64,000 bases of DNA from Variovorax sp. 770b2. Its GTDB lineage: Bacteria; Pseudomonadota; Gammaproteobacteria; Burkholderiales; Burkholderiaceae_C. The notes beneath the pieces are model-generated. The model was given only the letters and a program-made list of their open reading frames with translations. It had not been told where the DNA came from and made no database searches. Below, in pieces: positions 41,424 to 50,507 of the stretch; position 1 is the stretch's first letter; each line of letters begins with the position of its first letter. The position numbers and the translations under genes are program-made. Location of the stretch: positions 396,985 through 460,984 of the forward strand of contig NZ_FOXJ01000004.1 in NCBI RefSeq assembly GCF_900115685.1, given 5' to 3'.

Positions 41424-42728
41424 ATGAACCCACCCCAGCAAACATTTTTACGCGACGCAATGCGTACATTGCGCATGACAAGAGAGTCCTTTGCCCTGCG
41501 CTTGGGATGTACGAAGCGAGCCCTCGACACGTGGTTGCTTCCTGATGAATCAAAGGAATTTCGTGCGATGCCAGAAGTTGCCAGGAAATTCATCACCGAA
41601 ATTTTGGCCAACGCGAGAGGCGTTGCCGTTTCGGCCGCAGCTGCTCATCACGGTTTAACGCAAGACGAAACTGTCCCGAATAAAGAATTTGGGGTACTAA
41701 GCCACCTGCTGTCCGTCGATCAGTTTTCGCGGGAATCAGCGGACGCTCTCTGTGCGTTGGCGGATGCCATGCAACCTGTTGCACGCCGTCGCAAGACCTG
41801 CCGAGTTCTAGAGGGTGCGGTCTTGGCGAATCTGTTTTTTGAGGCAAGTACCAGAACCCGCCTTAGCTTTGCCTCGGCCTTCAATCGCCTCGGCGGTTCA
41901 GTTTCCGATACAACCGGATTTACATATTCATCCATGGCCAAGGGTGAATCGATCCACGATACAAGTCGAACCGTTAGCGGCTATGCGGACGTCATGGTAG
42001 TCAGACACCCCGACCAAGGATCGGTTCGGCAGTTCGCTGCCGCGACAAACATTCCGGTCATCAATGGAGGCGACGGCGCAGGAGAACATCCCACTCAAGC
42101 CTTAATAGATTTATACACTGTCCAACAAGAGTTTTCTCGACTCGGAAAGCTCATCGATGGCGCTCACATTGCAATTGTTGGAGATTTGAAGTATGGACGC
42201 ACAACTCATTCGCTGATCAAGCTTTTGTCGCTGTACAAACGTATGCGTTTTTCTTTGGTTTCTCCGCCTTCTCTGGAGATGCCAGAGGAAATCTGCCACC
42301 TAATCGCGCAGCGCGGGCATAACGTGGACGTATCTCACTCGCTTTCGGAGGCCATCACGGAGGCTGATGTCCTATACACCACAAGAATTCAGAAAGAACG
42401 GTTCACCGGCGAGGCTGTTCCAGAGTTTCTTTCTTCCTATGAGATAAATAAAAAGAGGGTGAATGAGCTATGCAGGCCGGACATCGTCGTACTGCACCCA
42501 CTTCCGCGTGACAGTCGCGATGGAGCCTTTGATCTAAATACGGACCTCGATGGCGATTCACGTTTGGCGATATTTCGACAAACAGATAATGGAGTGCCAA
42601 TTCGAATGGCAATATTCGCGACCCTATTGGGAGTTGATGGATTGGTCCAGCGCTCTTTGCGAGATGCCAATTGGGCTGTGCCTCTAACCTTGGGTCCGGA
42701 CGACATCATTATTGAGCCGGTTGGGTGA
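41424..42728 (+). CDS. pyrB: Aspartate carbamoyltransferase with N-terminal HTH-like extension
   Basis: A 434-residue protein. From about residue 90 it is a full aspartate/ornithine carbamoyltransferase-type protein, with the carbamoyl-phosphate loop STRTR at 142-146 (Ser52-type position in E. coli PyrB), HPTQALIDLYT, and HPLPRDSRD; it best fits PyrB. The first 65 residues (LRDAMRTLRMTRESFALRLGCTKRALDTWL) look like a phage- or XRE-like HTH used for binding or assembly. Base composition is clearly more AT-rich than its neighbours. It stands alone beside an IS66 remnant, suggesting acquisition. An ATG at 41391 is also in frame. Confidence 0.85.
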   Translation: MNPPQQTFLRDAMRTLRMTRESFALRLGCTKRALDTWLLPDESKEFRAMPEVARKFITEILANARGVAVSAAAAHHGLTQDETVPNKEFGVLSHLLSVDQFSRESADALCALADAMQPVARRRKTCRVLEGAVLANLFFEASTRTRLSFASAFNRLGGSVSDTTGFTYSSMAKGESIHDTSRTVSGYADVMVVRHPDQGSVRQFAAATNIPVINGGDGAGEHPTQALIDLYTVQQEFSRLGKLIDGAHIAIVGDLKYGRTTHSLIKLLSLYKRMRFSLVSPPSLEMPEEICHLIAQRGHNVDVSHSLSEAITEADVLYTTRIQKERFTGEAVPEFLSSYEINKKRVNELCRPDIVVLHPLPRDSRDGAFDLNTDLDGDSRLAIFRQTDNGVPIRMAIFATLLGVDGLVQRSLRDANWAVPLTLGPDDIIIEPVG

Positions 42729-43038
42729 TTCAATGAGATGACTTATCAGCTTGCTTGGAAGGCTAGGAAAGCTCTGGTCAAGTTGTATATTGGCTTGGTG
42801 ACGAGCTAACGGGGCGCTCCGTTGGGCTTCGCATGCTCGCCGTGTCGAGCGTACATCTGAGAGCCTCCGTGGCCTCGGCATGACGGCCCCGTGCTGCCGT
42901 CCCATTCATAACGAGGAACGGCGGAGCGCGCACTGAATCTGTGAAACCTGACGCTGGCGGCGCGCTGCGGCGAGGATGTCGGGCAAGATCGGCGATGACG
43001 GGTCACAGCAGTTCGTCGGCAGGCGCGTCAGTCCGGCC
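42729..43038. other. Gap without identifiable genes between pyrB and the LysR gene
   Basis: About 310 bp. A 23-codon open frame (42,738-42,809) has no recognisable product, and no clear terminator, promoter or repeat stands out. GC content rises back to the local level after about 42,810. Confidence 0.5.
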
Positions 43039-43983
43039 TCATGGCGGTGGCGGCAGTTGCCAGGTCATGGTGCGCGCCCAACTGTTGATCGAGTCCTCGG
43101 TATCGCGCCCCTCGCGCAGCAACCACTCGAAGAAGCTGTCGACGATCGGATTGCGGGCTCCGCCCGTTGCCATATTGGCGAAGTAGCTGCGCTGCATTGC
43201 GGCCAGCGGCCCGAAGGGGGCGCACAGCTTGCCTGACACGATGTCGTCCACCACAAGGAACAGCGGCACCAATACAACACCAAGCCCTTCGGATGCGGCC
43301 TGCAGCGCAAAGTACATCTGCTCGAACTGCAGCGTGTTGGCGCTCTGCAGGCTGGGCACGTCCGCGGCCGCCAGCCATTCCGGCCAAGTGTAGGGTGCTG
43401 TTGCATAGCCGATGAGGGTGTGGCGGTGCAGATCGTCGGGCGTGTGCAGGCCGCCGCTCTCCACGAGGTCCGTGTGGCACACCGGGACGATCAACTCGGT
43501 CATGAAGCGCAGCGATCTGCAGCCAGCCAGCGGCGCGTGCGCACCGCGAATGGCCACGCTGTAGCCGTGCTCCTGAAAATTGACCGGCAACAGCGAAGTG
43601 GTGAGTCGTATCTCCACATCCGGCCGCATGCGCTGAAAGCCCGACATGCGCGCGATCAGCCAGCGCATAGTGAAGGTGGGCGGCGCGTTCACGCTCAGCG
43701 TGGTCGGCGCGGCATGCTGCACCAGGTGCATCGAGGCGACGGCGAGCCGGTCGAGCATGGAAGTCACCTCGGCCGCATAGCTGCGCCCGGCATCGGTCAG
43801 CGTCAACTGCGAAGCCGAGCGACGGAAAAGCGCGGTGCCTAGCCAGCTTTCGAGCAAGGCCACCTGGCGGCTTACCGCGCCGTGCGTCACGTGCAGTTCG
43901 TCCGCAGCTTTCGTAAAGCTCACGTGGCGTGCCGCAGCTTCAAAAGCGCGGACCGCATTCATCGGCGGGAGTTTGCGAGTCAT
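43039..43983 (-). CDS. LysR-family regulator (GcvA-like)
   Basis: A 314-residue LTTR: N-terminal winged HTH (LPPMNAVRAFEAAARHVSFTKAADELHVTHGAVSRQ, in the GcvA/AmpR subgroup style) and a two-lobed effector domain. It is divergent from the molybdenum-hydroxylase operon with a 152-bp gap and is probably its activator. Confidence 0.9.
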   Translation of the reverse strand: MTRKLPPMNAVRAFEAAARHVSFTKAADELHVTHGAVSRQVALLESWLGTALFRRSASQLTLTDAGRSYAAEVTSMLDRLAVASMHLVQHAAPTTLSVNAPPTFTMRWLIARMSGFQRMRPDVEIRLTTSLLPVNFQEHGYSVAIRGAHAPLAGCRSLRFMTELIVPVCHTDLVESGGLHTPDDLHRHTLIGYATAPYTWPEWLAAADVPSLQSANTLQFEQMYFALQAASEGLGVVLVPLFLVVDDIVSGKLCAPFGPLAAMQRSYFANMATGGARNPIVDSFFEWLLREGRDTEDSINSWARTMTWQLPPPP

Positions 43984-44135
43984 GGAGGGCCAGATGGTGC
44001 CGTGGCGGCGTGGGAATGTCAGTGAGTTTATTTGACGCTACGTGAGCTTTCTTGCGTTGCTGCTCCACGGTGCCATGCCGACACTCTGCATCAATCCACA
44101 GCACGGGCGCGTTTGCGCACCGCAAGACCAGACAC

Positions 44136-45017
44136 ATGAAGGCCGCACCGTTTGACTACATCCGCGCCGAAAGCACCGACCACGCGGTCGAGCTGCTGGC
44201 TCGCCACGGCAGCGACTGCAAGCCCATCGCCGGCGGTCAGAGCCTGGTGCCGATGATGGCTATGCGCTTGGCGCGCCCCGCTGTGCTGGTCGACATCAAC
44301 CGCCTGGCCGAACTCAAGCAGGTCGCCATCGGCGCCGAGAGCGTGCACATGGGCGCAGCCACCCGGCAGCGCGATGTGGAAGACGACAAGGCACTGCACA
44401 CTTTTCTGCCGCTCGTGCGCGATGCACTGCGGTGGGTGGGCCATATTCAGACCCGCAACCGCGGCACCGTGGGCGGCAGCCTCGTGCATGCCGACCCGTC
44501 CGCCGAACTGCCGCTGGCGGCTGCTGTGCTGGGCGCCACCATGCATCTGCGCAGCGAGGCCGACGGTGTGCGCGCGGTGCCGGCGCAAGTCTTCTTCCTA
44601 GGCCCGATGTTCACCGCCGTGGGCGAGACCGAATGCCTGGTCGGCATCGACTGGCCCGTGTGGTCGGGAGGCGGCGTCGGCACGGCCTTCGAAGAAACAG
44701 CCATGCGCCACGGTGACTTTGCCATGGCCTCGGCCGCCTGCCAGCTGCAGCTGGGGCCGGACGGAATTTGCAGCCGCGCTGCCATCGGCATGGGGGGCGT
44801 GGACGGCACGCCACTAGCGTTCCCCGCACAGGCCGAGCGGCTGGTGGGCCAGCGCATCGATGTGGCCTTGGCACGCGACGTAGCCCATGCCTGTACCGAG
44901 CACACCGAGCCCGGTTCCGACCTGTTTGCCGATGCCACCTATCGCCGCCACCTGGCCGCAGTGCTGATGACGCGCGTGCTGCTGCGCGCGGCAGCGGGAC
45001 CGGCCGCAACGCATTGA
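44136..45017 (+). CDS. Molybdenum hydroxylase FAD-binding (medium, CoxM-type) subunit
   Basis: A 293-residue subunit of a xanthine-dehydrogenase-family enzyme. FAD-binding motifs CKPIAGGQSLVPMMAMR and TRNRGTVGGSLVHADP are intact. It carries electrons from the [2Fe-2S] subunit to the acceptor. ATG 44136 gives the usual start MKAAPFDY. Followed after 23 bp by the iron-sulfur subunit. Confidence 0.93.
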   Translation: MKAAPFDYIRAESTDHAVELLARHGSDCKPIAGGQSLVPMMAMRLARPAVLVDINRLAELKQVAIGAESVHMGAATRQRDVEDDKALHTFLPLVRDALRWVGHIQTRNRGTVGGSLVHADPSAELPLAAAVLGATMHLRSEADGVRAVPAQVFFLGPMFTAVGETECLVGIDWPVWSGGGVGTAFEETAMRHGDFAMASAACQLQLGPDGICSRAAIGMGGVDGTPLAFPAQAERLVGQRIDVALARDVAHACTEHTEPGSDLFADATYRRHLAAVLMTRVLLRAAAGPAATH

Positions 45018-45040
45018 ACAAAGAAGGAACGTTGCGCCTC

Positions 45041-45592
45041 ATGTCATCCTCCCTCGCCACGGTCGAGATCAAGGTCAATGGTGTCATCCAGCCGCGCGTG
45101 GTCGAGCCGCGCACCACGCTGGTCGATTTTCTGCGCGAACACCTGGGCCTGACCGGAACCCACGTGGGTTGCGAACACGGCATCTGCGGCGCCTGCTCGG
45201 TGTTGCTCGAGGGCGATCCGGTGCGCTCGTGCTGCATGTTCGCGGTGCAGGCCGATGGCCTGTCTGTGACCACGGTCGAAGGACTGGCGCCGCAGCGCGG
45301 CTGCCTGTCCAGGATCCAGGACGCCTTCTGCGAAACGCATGCGCTGCAATGTGGCTATTGCACCCCCGGCATGTTGGTGGCCTGCCACGCGCTGGTCGAC
45401 AGGACGCCGCATCCCGACGAGGCACAGATCCGCGATGCCATCGGCGGCAACCTGTGTCGGTGTACCGGTTACCAGCAGATTGTGGATGCGGTGAAACTCG
45501 CGACCAGTCCCGGCTACGAAGTCAGGGGCAACTCCGAGGCCCAAGGCCTGCCGCCGGGCCACACGGGCATTCCGGGAGTCGCCAATGGCTGA
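45041..45592 (+). CDS. Molybdenum hydroxylase [2Fe-2S] (small, CoxS-type) subunit
   Basis: A 183-residue subunit with a plant-type ferredoxin cluster (CEHGICGACSVLL, then CCM) and the second cluster motif (CGYCTPGM, then CRCTGY). An extension of about 20 residues beyond the usual C-terminus is unremarkable. It overlaps the large-subunit start by 8 bp. Confidence 0.95.
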   Translation: MSSSLATVEIKVNGVIQPRVVEPRTTLVDFLREHLGLTGTHVGCEHGICGACSVLLEGDPVRSCCMFAVQADGLSVTTVEGLAPQRGCLSRIQDAFCETHALQCGYCTPGMLVACHALVDRTPHPDEAQIRDAIGGNLCRCTGYQQIVDAVKLATSPGYEVRGNSEAQGLPPGHTGIPGVANG

Positions 45593-48002
45593 TCCGAAAG
45601 GTGAGGCGTATCAGGCCTTCCGCTACATCGGCCGTCGCCGCCGGGCGGTGGAGCACCGCCGGTTCGTCACCGGCCAGGGGCATTTCGCGGCCGACGTGCA
45701 ACTGCCTGGTCTGCTGCACGTGGCCATCGTCGCCAGCCCCTATGCCAGCGCGCGCATCGTGTCCATCGACGCATCCGCCGCGCTGGCATTGCCCGGCGTG
45801 CATGCGGTGCTGGACGGCGAGGAGCTGACGCCGGCCGTCGAGCCCATGCTGCCCGGTGTCGATGCGCCACGTGTGACCCGCTACCCGCTGGCGCGCGGTG
45901 TGGTGCGCTATGCAGGCGAATGGGTGGTGGCCGTGGTCGCCGAGACGCGCGCGTTGGCCGAAGACGCCAGCGAGCTTGTCATGATCGAATACGAGCAGAC
46001 CGCTCATGTGGTCGACCCCGAGGCCGCGATGGACGACAACGGTCCGCAGGTGCATCCGGCGCACGGCTCCAATGTGATCTGGCGGCGCAAGTTCACCTGG
46101 GGCGAAGTGGACGCACATTTTGCGGCCGCGCAGCACCAGGTCAGCTACCGCGCGCGTTGGGCCCGCAGCTCCACCGTGCCGATCGAGACCTTCGTCGCCA
46201 CCTGCTCCTGGAACGACGCCACCCAGATTCTCGACGTTTGGGCCTCGATCCAGATGCCCAAGTACCCCGACCTGCTGGCCAGGGCGCTGCGCCTGCCGGG
46301 CAACGGCGTGCGGGTGCACTACGACGTGGACGTGGGGGGTAGCTATGGCGTCAAGCGCGGAATCAAGCACACCATCCTGGTCGGCTATCTCGCGCGCAAG
46401 CTGGGGCGGCCAGTTCGCTTTCTTGAAGACCGGCTGGAGAACATGCGCGGGGGCGACATGCAGGGCCCCGACCGCATCTTTGACGTGACGCTGGCCTTCG
46501 AGGGCGATGGCACGATTCGCTCGATGCGCATGCGCGCGCTCGACGACATCGGTGCGTACTCGGGCCGCTCGCCGCTGCAACTGGGCAAGCCGGTGGGTGC
46601 GATCGTCGGTCCATACCGCATCGCTAGCGTCGAGTACGACGCGATCTCGGTGCTGACCAACAAGACCCCGCAGGAGGCAGTGCGCGGCTTCGGCCAGGCG
46701 CCGACCAACTACGCCCTGGAAACCGGCATCGACAAGGTGGCACGCTTCCTGGGCATGGACCGCATCGAGCTACGCCGCCGCAACATGATCGGCAAGGACG
46801 AGTTTCCTTACCTGATTCCCAGTGGCACGTACTACGACTCGGGCGACTACGCCACCGTGTTCGGCAAGTCACTGGACGCCGCGCCGTACGAGGCCATCGT
46901 GGCTCAGCGCGATGCCATGCGCGCCCAGGGCCTGCTGGCCGGCATCGGCGTCTCGACCTGCCTTGAGCCTTCGGGTGGCAACTCGGCTTTCGAGCCGCTG
47001 TTCAACCCCAAAAACAAGACCACCACCTGGATGGACTCGTGCCTGGTGCGCATCGACCTCAATGGCTCTATCACTGCGCTGATGGGCACCTCGACTTCGG
47101 GACAGGCGCACGAGACGCTGGTGTCCACGGTAGTGGGAGAGGTGTTGCGGCGCGAGCCCGACAGCATCCGCGTGCTGCATGCCGACTCGCTCAACGCGTT
47201 GCCGTCCAACAGCCCGGTAGGCAGCCGCATGGCCATCATGCTGGGTGGTGCGGCCGCCGGCGCAGCCAAGAAGCTGCGCGCCAAGTTCCTGCGCATTGCC
47301 GCGCACGACCTGCAGTTGCCCGAGGGCGAGTTGACCTACGAGGATGGCGACGTATTCGCGACGGCGCAGCCGGACAAGCGCCTGAGTTGGGATTCGCTGG
47401 TGGAAATTGCCCACCGCCATTACCACCGCATGCCCCAAGGCATGGAGCCGGGTTTGCAGGAGAAGTTCGTATGGGAAGTGCCCACGGGCGGCGGGCTGCC
47501 GACCAAGGACGGCCGGATCCAGATGTACCCCTGCCACTCGTTCGAGTCGCATGTGGTGCTGGCCAGCATCGATCCGGAAACCGGCAAGGTCGGCATCCAC
47601 CGCTATGTGTGCGGCCATGACTGCGGCGTGATGATCAGCCCGGATGTGGTGCACGGCATGACCTACGGTGGCATTGCCCACGGGCTTGGCGCGGCGTTGA
47701 TGGAGAAGTTCGCGTTCTCGGAAGAAGGCCAGCTCTTGTCCGGCACCTTCATGGATTACCTGCTGCCGAGTTCCGAAGAGGTGCCGGCCATCACTATCGT
47801 CGACCACTGCACGCCGTCGCCGCTTACCGAGTTCGGACAGAAGGGCTCGGGCGAAGCCGGTTACCTGGGCAGTCCCGCCGCCATCGCCAGCGCGGTCAAC
47901 GATGCGCTCGCGCCCCGCGGTGCGTCGATCGACTTCCTGCCTATGACACCGCAGGCCATCTGGCGCGCCCTTCAGGCACCCGCTACGGAGACAGGAAGAT
48001 GA
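45585..48002 (+). CDS. Molybdenum hydroxylase molybdopterin-binding (large, CoxL-type) subunit
   Basis: An 805-residue catalytic subunit. Notable motifs are GGSYGVKRGIKHTILVGYLA, the QAVRGFGQAP-type Moco-binding segment (here EAVRGFGQAP) and the catalytic glutamate Glu757 in KGSGEAGYLG. The AYRCSFR motif of true CO dehydrogenases is absent. The enzyme most likely hydroxylates an N-heterocycle or aldehyde at an electron-poor carbon; the substrate is not readable. Confidence 0.92.
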   Translation: MADPKGEAYQAFRYIGRRRRAVEHRRFVTGQGHFAADVQLPGLLHVAIVASPYASARIVSIDASAALALPGVHAVLDGEELTPAVEPMLPGVDAPRVTRYPLARGVVRYAGEWVVAVVAETRALAEDASELVMIEYEQTAHVVDPEAAMDDNGPQVHPAHGSNVIWRRKFTWGEVDAHFAAAQHQVSYRARWARSSTVPIETFVATCSWNDATQILDVWASIQMPKYPDLLARALRLPGNGVRVHYDVDVGGSYGVKRGIKHTILVGYLARKLGRPVRFLEDRLENMRGGDMQGPDRIFDVTLAFEGDGTIRSMRMRALDDIGAYSGRSPLQLGKPVGAIVGPYRIASVEYDAISVLTNKTPQEAVRGFGQAPTNYALETGIDKVARFLGMDRIELRRRNMIGKDEFPYLIPSGTYYDSGDYATVFGKSLDAAPYEAIVAQRDAMRAQGLLAGIGVSTCLEPSGGNSAFEPLFNPKNKTTTWMDSCLVRIDLNGSITALMGTSTSGQAHETLVSTVVGEVLRREPDSIRVLHADSLNALPSNSPVGSRMAIMLGGAAAGAAKKLRAKFLRIAAHDLQLPEGELTYEDGDVFATAQPDKRLSWDSLVEIAHRHYHRMPQGMEPGLQEKFVWEVPTGGGLPTKDGRIQMYPCHSFESHVVLASIDPETGKVGIHRYVCGHDCGVMISPDVVHGMTYGGIAHGLGAALMEKFAFSEEGQLLSGTFMDYLLPSSEEVPAITIVDHCTPSPLTEFGQKGSGEAGYLGSPAAIASAVNDALAPRGASIDFLPMTPQAIWRALQAPATETGR

Positions 48003-48814
48003 ATGCCGTCGAGCAACGCAGCGTCGCCGGCGCGGCCGGCGAACTGGCCGTGTTTGTGCAGGGCGATCCGACCGGACCGGCAGTGGTCATGGCGCATTCG
48101 GTGCTGTCGTCGTCGATGATGTGGGAAGTGCAGGCAGCGCTTCTGGCCGTGCGCGGCTTTCACGTAGTGCGGGCCGATACCCGGGGCCACGGTGCATCGG
48201 CAGCACCGGTGGGCCCCTGCACGCTGGACGACTTGGCCGCCGACACCGTGGCGGTGCTGGATGCATTGCGCATCGACAAGGCGCACTGCATCGGCCTGTC
48301 GCTTGGCGGCATGAGCGGCTTCGGCCTCGGCATCCACCATGCAGACCGCTTGCTGAGCCTGGTGCTGTGCGATTGCCGGGCCGATGCGCCCGCCGCCTTT
48401 GCGGCGCCGTGGGACGAACGCGTCACAACGGCGCTGCAGCACACCAGTTGCGCGCCGTTGGCGCAGTCGACCATCGAGCGTTGGTTCGGAGTTCCTTTTC
48501 TCGACCGCCATCCGGCAGTGGCGGACCGGTTTCGCGCCACCGCTGCGGCGACCTCGGTAGAGGGCTTCGTCGGCTGCGCGCGTGCCATCCAGCAGCTGGA
48601 CTATCTGGGCAGCGTGCCGCGGATCGCCGCACCCACGACCCTGATTGTCGGCGCCAACGATGGCCCGCTGCCCGGTGCATTGCGAGACATCCAGACGTTG
48701 CTGCCCGGCGCCGTGCTGGAGGTGATTGCCGATGCGGGCCACCTGCCGAACATCGACCGGCCCGAACTTTTCAACGCCGCGTTGCTGCGGCACTTCGAGC
48801 GCCTCGGCAACTGA
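47999..48814 (+). CDS. Alpha/beta hydrolase (3-oxoadipate enol-lactonase-like)
   Basis: A 271-residue hydrolase with nucleophile Ser in GLSLGGM, oxyanion region VVMAHSVLSSSMMW and catalytic His in ADAGHLPNI. The general fold matches PcaD/enol-lactonases. In this operon it may open a lactone or lactam or hydrolyse an amide of the hydroxylated substrate. The ATGA overlap with coxL supports the start. Confidence 0.85.
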   Translation: MNAVEQRSVAGAAGELAVFVQGDPTGPAVVMAHSVLSSSMMWEVQAALLAVRGFHVVRADTRGHGASAAPVGPCTLDDLAADTVAVLDALRIDKAHCIGLSLGGMSGFGLGIHHADRLLSLVLCDCRADAPAAFAAPWDERVTTALQHTSCAPLAQSTIERWFGVPFLDRHPAVADRFRATAAATSVEGFVGCARAIQQLDYLGSVPRIAAPTTLIVGANDGPLPGALRDIQTLLPGAVLEVIADAGHLPNIDRPELFNAALLRHFERLGN

Positions 48815-48841
48815 CATCACCCATATTTCTGGAGAGAGACC

Positions 48842-49573
48842 ATGCACCCCCAATTGAAGATCGAACAAGACGGCCGACTGCTGCGCGTCACGCTGAACCG
48901 CACCGAGGACAACGGTGTGTCCGACAGCATGGCGTCCGCACTGTCGGTCGTGCTGCTCTCGGCGCACGAGACTTCGGACGCGGTGCTCCTGCGCAGCGCG
49001 GGCCCTGACTTCTGCACCGGCCGCATCCGCGATGCCGGGCCGACGCCGGCGGCCAGCGAGGCCTATACGCGCCGAGATGAATACGACGGCATCTTCGGCA
49101 GTTACCACGCGATGCGCAGCGCCAAGGTGCCGGTGATCGGCGTAATCGAGGGGCGCTGCATGGGCTTTGGCACTGCGATTGCGGCGTTGTGCGACGTGAG
49201 TTTTGCCAGCGACGCCGCGAACTTCAATATCCCCGAGATCGGCCACAACGTGATGCCGACCATGGTGATGTCGGCCGTCTATGACCGCATGAACCGAAAC
49301 GCCATCCTTTGGATGGCCTATTCGACCGACTTTATCGATGCCGAGCGCGCGATGGCGTACGGCATCGTCAGCAACGTCGTACCAGCGGCGGCACTGAACG
49401 CCGAAGTCGACCGCTTCTGCCGGGTGCTCCTGAGCCGACCACGCCCCGCGATCCTCGGCTTGAAGGAATACCTGCGCGTCGCACCACGGATGGACGAGCA
49501 GGCTGCAATCGACTATGCCCGCAGCCTCCATTCGATGGTGAACACCTCGGCGGCCATGAAGAAGAGGCACTGA
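48842..49573 (+). CDS. Enoyl-CoA hydratase/isomerase family protein
   Basis: A 243-residue crotonase-fold protein (KVPVIGVIEGRCMGFGTAIAALCDVSFASDAANFNIPEIG). The oxyanion-hole segment is present; the Glu pair of true hydratases is not obvious, so isomerase or hydrolase activity is possible. Preceded by GGAGAGAG before ATG 48842. Confidence 0.85.
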   Translation: MHPQLKIEQDGRLLRVTLNRTEDNGVSDSMASALSVVLLSAHETSDAVLLRSAGPDFCTGRIRDAGPTPAASEAYTRRDEYDGIFGSYHAMRSAKVPVIGVIEGRCMGFGTAIAALCDVSFASDAANFNIPEIGHNVMPTMVMSAVYDRMNRNAILWMAYSTDFIDAERAMAYGIVSNVVPAAALNAEVDRFCRVLLSRPRPAILGLKEYLRVAPRMDEQAAIDYARSLHSMVNTSAAMKKRH

Positions 49574-49580
49574 GCGCATC

Positions 49581-50276
49581 ATGCAAATTAATGGCACCCA
49601 GAGCATCGGTGCACCGCGCCAGCAGGTGTGGAATGCGCTCAACGATCCGGTCATCTTGAAGTTGTGTCTTCCGGGGTGTGAGTCGGTCGAGCGCGTCAGC
49701 TCCGACGAATTCCGCGTGCTCATGGCCGCGGCAATCGGCCCGCTGCGGGCGCGCTTCAACGGCAAGCTGCGCATGACCGAGTCCAGGCCGCCCGAATCGT
49801 GCCTGATGACGTTCGAGGGGCAGGGCGGTGTGGTGGGCTTCGGCAAGGGTTCTTCGTCGGTGTCGCTGGCCGAGACGGTCGACGGCACCACGCTCAACTA
49901 CACCGCCAACGCGCAGGTGGGAGGCAAGCTCGCGCAGGTCGGCTCGCGGCTGATTGATAACGTGGCGCGCAAGATGGCTGACGATTTCTTCACCGCCTTA
50001 CGTCGACAGCTCGTGCCTGTCGATCTGCCCATCGAGTCTGCTGCGGTGTTGCCGACGTCGCCCGCGCCGGAGTTCGCCGCTGGCGCGTCGCCTTTGACGA
50101 CTGTCTCGTCGCCTGCAGCGCATGCGGGAATGTCGATGGCCAAGCAGAACCCGGGAGCGCTGATCGCGCAAGCGCCGCAAACTGCGCCCGTCGCAATGGT
50201 CCCGGCATGGTGGCTCGCCGTAGCGATGTTGCTCGGTGCCGTGACTTCGCTGGCCGGCATCGTTGTGGCGCGGTAG
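49581..50276 (+). CDS. CoxG-like SRPBCC protein with C-terminal membrane anchor
   Basis: A 231-residue protein. Residues 1-150 match carbon monoxide dehydrogenase subunit G (INGTQSIGAPRQQVWNALNDP, then LPGCESVERV and GGKLAQVGSRLIDNVARKMADDFF). A Pro/Ala-rich linker leads to a C-terminal membrane helix (WWLAVAMLLGAVTSLAGIVVA). CoxG recruits the Mo hydroxylase to the membrane near the respiratory chain. Confidence 0.9.
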   Translation: MQINGTQSIGAPRQQVWNALNDPVILKLCLPGCESVERVSSDEFRVLMAAAIGPLRARFNGKLRMTESRPPESCLMTFEGQGGVVGFGKGSSSVSLAETVDGTTLNYTANAQVGGKLAQVGSRLIDNVARKMADDFFTALRRQLVPVDLPIESAAVLPTSPAPEFAAGASPLTTVSSPAAHAGMSMAKQNPGALIAQAPQTAPVAMVPAWWLAVAMLLGAVTSLAGIVVAR

Positions 50277-50280
50277 TCCA

Positions 50281-50295
50281 CAAATCCAGGATTTG
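50281..50295. promoter_or_regulatory. Perfect palindrome in the gap before the aldehyde dehydrogenase gene
   Basis: CAAATCC and GGATTTG flank a single A, 4 bp after the coxG stop in a 231-bp gap. It may be a regulator site dividing the operon; I could not find a second copy by eye. Confidence 0.35.
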
Positions 50296-50507
50296 GAGAG
50301 AGGGGCAAGCATGACATCGCGAACTCAAGCCTTGCGACACGGCGACAACACGCTTGAACGATCTTTCCGTAGGGGGGAAGTCCTCCGGCGTGAATAAAGC
50401 TGACACAGCAACAGATTCCATCGTTTGTGCGCTCGAGGGCAGTCCAACAGAATTTGGAAGACCGCGCTGCAGACAGCGCGGCACGTTTCATTCTTCAAGG
50501 AAGACAA

